64,000 nt of DNA. Origin: an uncultured Treponema sp. Lineage in GTDB: Bacteria > Spirochaetota > Spirochaetia > Treponematales > Treponemataceae. A model generated the notes under the pieces. That model was not told the DNA's origin. It did no database searches and saw only the letters and a list, made by a program, of their open reading frames with translations. The position numbers and the translations under genes were made by a program. Where the stretch lies: assembly GCA_900319625.1 (NCBI GenBank), contig ONPD01000011.1, positions 1 through 64,000 on the forward strand, given 5' to 3'. The stretch's first letter is position 1. Each line of letters starts with the position of its first letter. This document shows positions 59,405 to 64,000 of the stretch, piece by piece.

Positions 59405-59526
59405 ATTAGAGTTATAACAACTCTTTATTAATTTTGCATTTCGAGCTATCGAATGTCATAATTTTTTTACCTCCCTTTTTGCGGGAAGATGATTGAAGTT
59501 TTCAGTCACTTTCCCGCTTTTTTTTA
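59405..59526 (+). ncRNA. Candidate small RNA (or attenuated leader), about 120 nt
   Basis: Between its promoter and a strong terminator lie two short perfect hairpins (AGAGTT/AACTCT at 59408-59424; TTCGA/TCGAA at 59440-59453), then a U-rich single-stranded region with CCTCCC at 59470-59475. That motif is complementary to the GGAGG ribosome-binding sites seen across the window. It could be a trans-acting RNA of the anti-Shine-Dalgarno type, or the leader of the clostripain gene 60 bases downstream. Confidence 0.45.
59481..59525 (+). terminator. Intrinsic terminator upstream of the clostripain-family gene
   Basis: GCGGGAA (59481-59487) pairs with TTCCCGC (59511-59517), with further pairing inside (GATTGAA / TTCAGTC), followed by eight T. 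A strong plus-strand terminator. Confidence 0.85.
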
Positions 59527-59586
59527 ATCTTTTATTTGTAGTTTTAGAAAACTGCATATAAAATTAAAGCTGGCAAAAGGAGTTTT

Positions 59587-61095
59587 ATGAATAAATTCTT
59601 TCTATTAATATCTCTTACTGTTTTCATAAATCTCACATCCTGCACCTGGATGTCAGAGGACAATTATTCGCCCCAAACAACGCAAACAGACGTCCTTTTT
59701 ATGATGTATCTGGACGGAGACAATAATTTAAATAATGCTGCCTGGGAAAATTTCAAGCAGGTTCAAAAAGGTCTTATGAATCTTCCTAAAGGGGCAAGCG
59801 TAACGGTAGCAGCCCTTATCGATGGAATAAGCAAAGATACATCAGCAAGACTTTACCCCGGACTTTCCCACATAGGAGATATATATGGCAGATCCTTTCT
59901 GTTAAGGATAGGCGCATATACTCAGGAAGAATTTGAACAGGACAATCTGGTAGCGGCATCAACACTGGATTATTCAAAGACTGTCAGCTGGGTCTATAAT
60001 AACGGTCGGCATGAAGTAGATATGTCCAGCGGACAGACTCTCTATAACTTTTTAAACTGGGCAAAATCAAGATATTCCGCCTCTAAGAAGATTCTTGTAT
60101 TGCAGAATCATGGAGGAGGGCCTTACAAGGAGCTTTCCACATCCTTATCTGCCCAAGATTCAGAAAGGGTTCTGTGCAACGATATCACGACAGGAACAAA
60201 CAATAAACTTACTACAACCGACATTGCCACAGCAATTAAAAGCACTCTTGGGAAAATTGATATGCTGGTAGAAGATGTCTGCCTCCAGTGCTCAATAGAA
60301 GAGATTTATGGTCTTCAGGATGTAACTAATTATCTGATTGCTTCCCCCAACTCAACCTTAACAAATTCCTATAATTACGACAGAATAATTCCATATGCAG
60401 GCACAGGCGCAAAAATTGAAGATATCGGGAAAAAATTCATCGATTATAATTATGAATTCTGTATGGAAAAATATTTTGATCTTAACCTTGATAATGCCGC
60501 TGAAGGTCCCTGTTATGAATATTCTTTATCACTTATAGATTGCTCTAAAGCAAATGTTTTATCTGATATAAAGAATCATACAAGCGCACTTGCCCGGGCA
60601 TTGCTTGATGTTACTGATACGCAAGATAAAAATAACCTGATAGCTTCTCTTGGAAAGCTTTCTACAAATACAGACAATGTTCTCTATGGCTTCTATTATA
60701 ATGCGACCTATGTCTACACTCAGGATCTGGGGGTAACGGCATACATTCTTGCAAACACACCAATGCTGCACTCAGCTGCCGTAAAAGAAGCAGCTCAGAA
60801 TCTTTACAACGACCTCAGGGATAATTCTCTGATAGTTTACGGATGGGCTGGAAGCTATAAAAGACCCCTATACTACAGCGGAAACGCTTCCTTCGGCTCA
60901 TCAGGAGGCTACGAAATGTTAAAAATTCAGGATGGCCGCTGCCCCTGGGGAATTTCCATTACAAGCGGAACCAGGAAAAATTCAGCCGGAAAGAATGCTT
61001 ATTACAAGCTTGATAATTACGGCTCCTGGACAAGCTTTGCCAAGGACAATGTCTGGGCAGAATTATTATCCAGCTGGAAAAATTCAGGACAGTAA
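59587..61095 (+). CDS. Clostripain-family (C11) cysteine peptidase lipoprotein
   Basis: A 502-residue lipoprotein (I-N-L-T-S before Cys19). The peptidase core begins F-M-M-Y-L-D-G-D-N-N-L, a C11 hallmark. I-L-V-L-Q-N-H-G-G-G-P carries the catalytic His (about 178) and V-E-D-V-C-L-Q-C-S-I-E-E-I-Y-G-L the catalytic Cys region, followed by Y-L-I-A-S-P-N. These enzymes usually cut after Arg or Lys on the cell surface. AAGGAG stands before the ATG. The 60 bases upstream follow the terminator at 59481-59525, so expression may depend on read-through. Confidence 0.85.
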   Translation: MNKFFLLISLTVFINLTSCTWMSEDNYSPQTTQTDVLFMMYLDGDNNLNNAAWENFKQVQKGLMNLPKGASVTVAALIDGISKDTSARLYPGLSHIGDIYGRSFLLRIGAYTQEEFEQDNLVAASTLDYSKTVSWVYNNGRHEVDMSSGQTLYNFLNWAKSRYSASKKILVLQNHGGGPYKELSTSLSAQDSERVLCNDITTGTNNKLTTTDIATAIKSTLGKIDMLVEDVCLQCSIEEIYGLQDVTNYLIASPNSTLTNSYNYDRIIPYAGTGAKIEDIGKKFIDYNYEFCMEKYFDLNLDNAAEGPCYEYSLSLIDCSKANVLSDIKNHTSALARALLDVTDTQDKNNLIASLGKLSTNTDNVLYGFYYNATYVYTQDLGVTAYILANTPMLHSAAVKEAAQNLYNDLRDNSLIVYGWAGSYKRPLYYSGNASFGSSGGYEMLKIQDGRCPWGISITSGTRKNSAGKNAYYKLDNYGSWTSFAKDNVWAELLSSWKNSGQ

Positions 61096-61097
61096 AA

Positions 61098-61427
61098 ATG
61101 AAGGATATCAGATTAATTTTTCTGCCCGTAATTATACTTCTTTTTTCGCCTCTTTATGCCCGTTCTATAAAAGCCCTGCAGGACGAATACCTTATTACAA
61201 TCTCCGGGCTGGCAGCGGCTGAAAAAAAGAACCTTGCAATAATTCAAAACGCAGAATCACAAAGCCGGAAATCCTTCTGCATAGACAGAAAAAAGAGTGA
61301 CAAAAGCGCCCTTAAAAAAATAAAAGTCTTAAACGGCTCGCACGTAAGCGCAGAATGTATTATAATCTCTGAAACTAATCCGTTTTTTTGCACAATCGCA
61401 TTGATTTCTGTAAAAGAAAACGAATAA
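61098..61427 (+). CDS. Small exported protein of unknown function
   Basis: A 109-residue protein with a clear signal peptide (about 1-21, L-L-F-S-P-L-Y-A). The mature part is basic and Ser/Lys-rich with three Cys; no domain is recognised. It begins two bases after the clostripain-family stop and is surely co-transcribed, so it could be a partner, inhibitor or substrate of that peptidase. That is inference from position only. Confidence 0.6.
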   Translation: MKDIRLIFLPVIILLFSPLYARSIKALQDEYLITISGLAAAEKKNLAIIQNAESQSRKSFCIDRKKSDKSALKKIKVLNGSHVSAECIIISETNPFFCTIALISVKENE

Positions 61428-61441
61428 TTTCAGGAAGAAAA

Positions 61442-62890
61442 ATGGCCGTTTACAATCCCGCATCCCTTATTGCAGATGAATTCATAAATGATGAAGAAAT
61501 TCTTGAAAGCCTAAAATATGCAGACGAGCATAAAGATGATTTTGAACTGATTGATTCAATTCTGGAAAAAGCCCGTCCTAAAAAAAAGGGAGCGGGCTGT
61601 AGCTGTGCAGGACTTTCTCACCGCGAAGCCAGCGTTCTTCTTGCCTGTACGGATCCTGAGCGCGTAAAAAAAATGTTTTCTATAGCCGAAGAAATCAAAC
61701 AGGCCTTTTACGGAAACAGAATCGTGCTATTTGCGCCCCTTTATCTTTCAAATTACTGCGTAAACGGCTGCCTTTACTGCCCTTACCACGCAAAAAATAA
61801 GCACATCCCGCGAAAAAAGCTGACCCAGGAAGAAATCAAGGCGGAAGTTATCGCGCTGCAGGATATGGGCCACAAGCGCCTTGCTATTGAAGCAGGAGAA
61901 GACCCGGTTAACAACCCCATTGAATACATTCTGGAATCGATTAAAACAATTTACGGGATTCAGCACAAAAACGGGGCAATACGCCGGGTAAACGTAAATA
62001 TTGCGGCGACCACCGTGGAAAACTACAGAAAGCTGCACGAAGCAGGAATCGGAACATATATTCTTTTCCAGGAAACCTACAAGCGCAAAGGCTACGAGGC
62101 CCTCCACCCTACCGGCCCCAAGCACGACTACGCCTACCATACTGAAGCCATGGACCGGGCGATGGAAGGGGGCATTGACGATGTAGGACTCGGCGTTCTT
62201 TTCGGGCTGGAAGGCTACCGATACGAGTTTGCGGGACTCTTAATGCACGCAGAACACCTTGAAGCCGTGCACGGAGTCGGCCCACACACAATCAGCGTAC
62301 CCCGCGTAAAGCACGCCGACGATATAAATCCTGACGTTTTTGACAACTCCATCCCAGATGAAACTTTTGAAAAAATCATTGCCTGCATACGGCTTGCTGT
62401 TCCTTACACCGGAATGATAATTTCTACCCGTGAAAGTGAAAAAGTCAGAAAAAACGCCCTCCGGCTTGGAATCAGCCAGATTTCGGGCGGTTCACGAACA
62501 AGCGTTGGCGGCTACACGCAGGCAGAACGCCCCCACGACACCGAGCAGTTTGATGTAAGCGACCAGCGTTCTCTGGACGAGGTTGTCTGCTGGCTTATGG
62601 AAAACGAGCATATTCCGTCCTTCTGTACCGCCTGCTACAGGGAAGGCCGCACCGGAGACCGCTTTATGAGCCTTTGCAAGAGCGGACAGATCCTCAACTG
62701 CTGCCACCCAAATGCGCTTATGACCCTGACAGAATACCTTACCGACTACGCGGGTGAGAAAACTAAGAAAATCGGCTTTGAAATGATAGAAAAGGAATTG
62801 AAAAATATTCCTAAGGAAAAGGTCCGCCAGCTTGCCCTTGAAAATATTCAGGCAATAAAAAACAGCGGAAGACGGGACTTCCGTTTTTAG
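61442..62890 (+). CDS. hydG: [FeFe]-hydrogenase maturase HydG
   Basis: 482 residues from the ATG at 61442, which follows AGGAAG; a longer frame from 61388 overlaps the previous gene and lacks a site. Radical SAM ligands are Cys106, Cys110 and Cys113 (C-V-N-G-C-L-Y-C). The C-terminal auxiliary cluster motif C-T-A-C-Y-R-E-G-R-T-G plus a later Cys is intact. HydG splits tyrosine to make CO and cyanide for the hydrogenase H-cluster. It is followed directly by hydF. The hydrogenase and HydE are outside the window. Confidence 0.95.
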   Translation: MAVYNPASLIADEFINDEEILESLKYADEHKDDFELIDSILEKARPKKKGAGCSCAGLSHREASVLLACTDPERVKKMFSIAEEIKQAFYGNRIVLFAPLYLSNYCVNGCLYCPYHAKNKHIPRKKLTQEEIKAEVIALQDMGHKRLAIEAGEDPVNNPIEYILESIKTIYGIQHKNGAIRRVNVNIAATTVENYRKLHEAGIGTYILFQETYKRKGYEALHPTGPKHDYAYHTEAMDRAMEGGIDDVGLGVLFGLEGYRYEFAGLLMHAEHLEAVHGVGPHTISVPRVKHADDINPDVFDNSIPDETFEKIIACIRLAVPYTGMIISTRESEKVRKNALRLGISQISGGSRTSVGGYTQAERPHDTEQFDVSDQRSLDEVVCWLMENEHIPSFCTACYREGRTGDRFMSLCKSGQILNCCHPNALMTLTEYLTDYAGEKTKKIGFEMIEKELKNIPKEKVRQLALENIQAIKNSGRRDFRF

Positions 62891-62899
62891 AGGCAGGCT

Positions 62900-64000
62900 A
62901 TGATTCAGAGAACTACGATTGCCTTTTTCGGGCGGACAAATGCGGGAAAATCACTTCTTGTAAACGCTGTCACAAACCAGAACACCAGCATTGTTTCTGA
63001 TATAAAGGGAACGACGACTGACCCGGTAAAAAAGGTCATGGAGCTGCAGCCTCTGGGCCCAGTCACAATCATCGATACCCCGGGCCTTGATGACGACACG
63101 GCCCTTTCAAAGGAGCGCATCAAAAAAACTGAAGAGGTTCTGAATGCCACCCAGATTGCAGTTCTTGTTATTGACAGCACTGATAGGGAGCCTCTGAGCC
63201 CGCTCGAAAAAAAACTGATAAAGACTTTTGATGAAAAACAAATCCCTTACATCATAGCCTGCAATAAAATGGATTTGCTGGATTCCTGCCCAGCCCCTGC
63301 TTCAGCGGCTACAGAAAATACAAGTGTGCAGGGGGCGCTTTACGTCAGCGCGCTGACAAAAGAAAACATCAATCTATTAAAAGATAAAATTGCGACCCTA
63401 GCCTGTGCCAGCAAAAACCCAAAGCCTTTGGTAAAAGACCTTGTACCCCAGGGTGGCACTGTAATTCTTGTAATCCCGATTGACGAAGCAGCGCCTAAAG
63501 ACCGCCTGATTCTTCCCCAGCAGATGGTTTTGAGAGAACTTTTAGAAGAGGGAATCCCGGCCTTTTGCTGCACGCCGGAAAGCCTTTTAAAAACTCTGGC
63601 TTCACTTTCCTCCCAGCCTTCCCTGGTAATTACAGACTCTCAGGTCTTTGAAAGCGTAAATAAAATTCTAGCTCCTTCTATCCCCCTTACAAGCTTTTCA
63701 ATCCTTATGGCACGTTTTAAAGGCAGTCTGGAACAATGCCTTGACGGAGCAGCCAGCCTTGATTTCCTTTGCGACGGAGATAAAATTCTTATAAGCGAAG
63801 GCTGCACCCACCACCGCCAGTGCGGCGACATAGGAAGCGTTAAACTTCCAGCCTGGATTTCAGCCTGCAGCGGTAAAAAACTCAGCTTTGAATTCACAAG
63901 CGGAAAGGATTTTCCTTCCGACCTGAGCGACTTCCGCCTGGTAGTTCACTGCGGCGCCTGTATGCTGAACGAAAACGAAATGAAAAACCGAATATTGCGC
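62900..64000 (+). CDS. hydF: [FeFe]-hydrogenase maturation GTPase HydF, 3' end beyond window
   Basis: Starts at ATG 62900 after AGGCAGGC, ten bases past the hydG stop, and stays open for 367 codons to the window end. The GTPase domain has G-R-T-N-A-G-K-S (11-18), D-T-P-G near residue 56 and C-N-K-M-D near 119. The C-terminal cluster-binding part shows E-G-C-T-H-H and, about 50 residues later, V-H-C-G-A-C, the family CxH...HCxxC arrangement. HydF is the scaffold that delivers the 2Fe subcluster to HydA. Probably only the last few dozen residues are missing. Confidence 0.93.
   Translation, partial: MIQRTTIAFFGRTNAGKSLLVNAVTNQNTSIVSDIKGTTTDPVKKVMELQPLGPVTIIDTPGLDDDTALSKERIKKTEEVLNATQIAVLVIDSTDREPLSPLEKKLIKTFDEKQIPYIIACNKMDLLDSCPAPASAATENTSVQGALYVSALTKENINLLKDKIATLACASKNPKPLVKDLVPQGGTVILVIPIDEAAPKDRLILPQQMVLRELLEEGIPAFCCTPESLLKTLASLSSQPSLVITDSQVFESVNKILAPSIPLTSFSILMARFKGSLEQCLDGAASLDFLCDGDKILISEGCTHHRQCGDIGSVKLPAWISACSGKKLSFEFTSGKDFPSDLSDFRLVVHCGACMLNENEMKNRILR

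Noticed and set aside
1-64000. CRISPR arrays, tRNA or rRNA genes
   Set aside because: No regularly spaced direct repeats and no tRNA or rRNA sequence blocks were noticed while reading both strands.

Overview
The window comes from a spirochaete, most likely a gut or rumen Treponema. This is inferred from several large methyl-accepting chemotaxis proteins, a P83/100-like antigen, many lipoproteins with relaxed spirochaetal lipoboxes, InlB-type B-repeats and BspA-type leucine-rich repeats, an anaerobic cobalamin pathway and [FeFe]-hydrogenase maturases. Nothing here fixes the species.

Layout. 1-563: the end of an IS66-family element. 594-8447: a PfkB kinase, a lipase-like lipoprotein, a free-standing candidate ncRNA, a MATE transporter, an HD-GYP protein and a GH35 beta-galactosidase. 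8461-21767 (minus): an eleven-gene cobalamin operon opening with an ABC-ATPase/CbiP fusion and closing with a CbiJ-CbiE fusion. 21880-41768: a peptide-export island. 41781-48095 (minus): a sugar-binding lipoprotein, a chemoreceptor, a cobalamin-type permease, a BtuF-like protein and a periplasmic CbiK, all behind a cobalamin riboswitch (about 48150-48345). 48440-57271: P83/100-like protein, two chemoreceptors, phosphatases, an esterase, acylphosphatase and a TatD-like protein. 57380-59259 (minus): an OhrR/TrxR/Gpx peroxide operon with a palindrome inside its promoter. 59370-61427: a candidate sRNA or attenuator, a clostripain-family lipoprotein and a small secreted protein. 61442-64000: HydG and HydF, the latter cut by the window end.

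The most interesting part is the island at 21880-41768. Nine intact Nif11/NHLP-type precursors plus one decayed copy carry long acidic leaders ending in a Gly-Gly site. Each is followed by the same start, Ser-x-Gly-Ser-Trp-x-Lys-Lys-Asn, and then a hydrophobic, Gly/Ala-rich segment. A complete NHLM-type exporter is present: C39 peptidase-ABC, a second ABC protein, an HlyD-like adaptor and a TolC-like outer membrane protein. No modification enzyme is visible. Four transcription units (both precursor operons, a trio of paralogous lipoproteins and the exporter operon) begin with the same two-part element, TTTTAGCC, 13-14 nt, CGGAGTATAAA. An ECF-type sigma factor lies in the middle and is the obvious candidate to read it. 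Its gene carries a run of ten G in frame between regions 2 and 4, so the whole system may be phase variable. The first lipoprotein has an 86-residue N-terminal extension before its lipobox and could be the anti-sigma factor.

Two cobalamin observations also stand out. The periplasmic CbiK and the downstream BtuF-like protein are joined out of frame across a run of nine A, with no start or signal peptide for BtuF, suggesting a CbiK-BtuF fusion made by -1 frameshifting or slippage, or a recent mutation. The ATPase missing from the B12 transport genes may be the one fused to CbiP.
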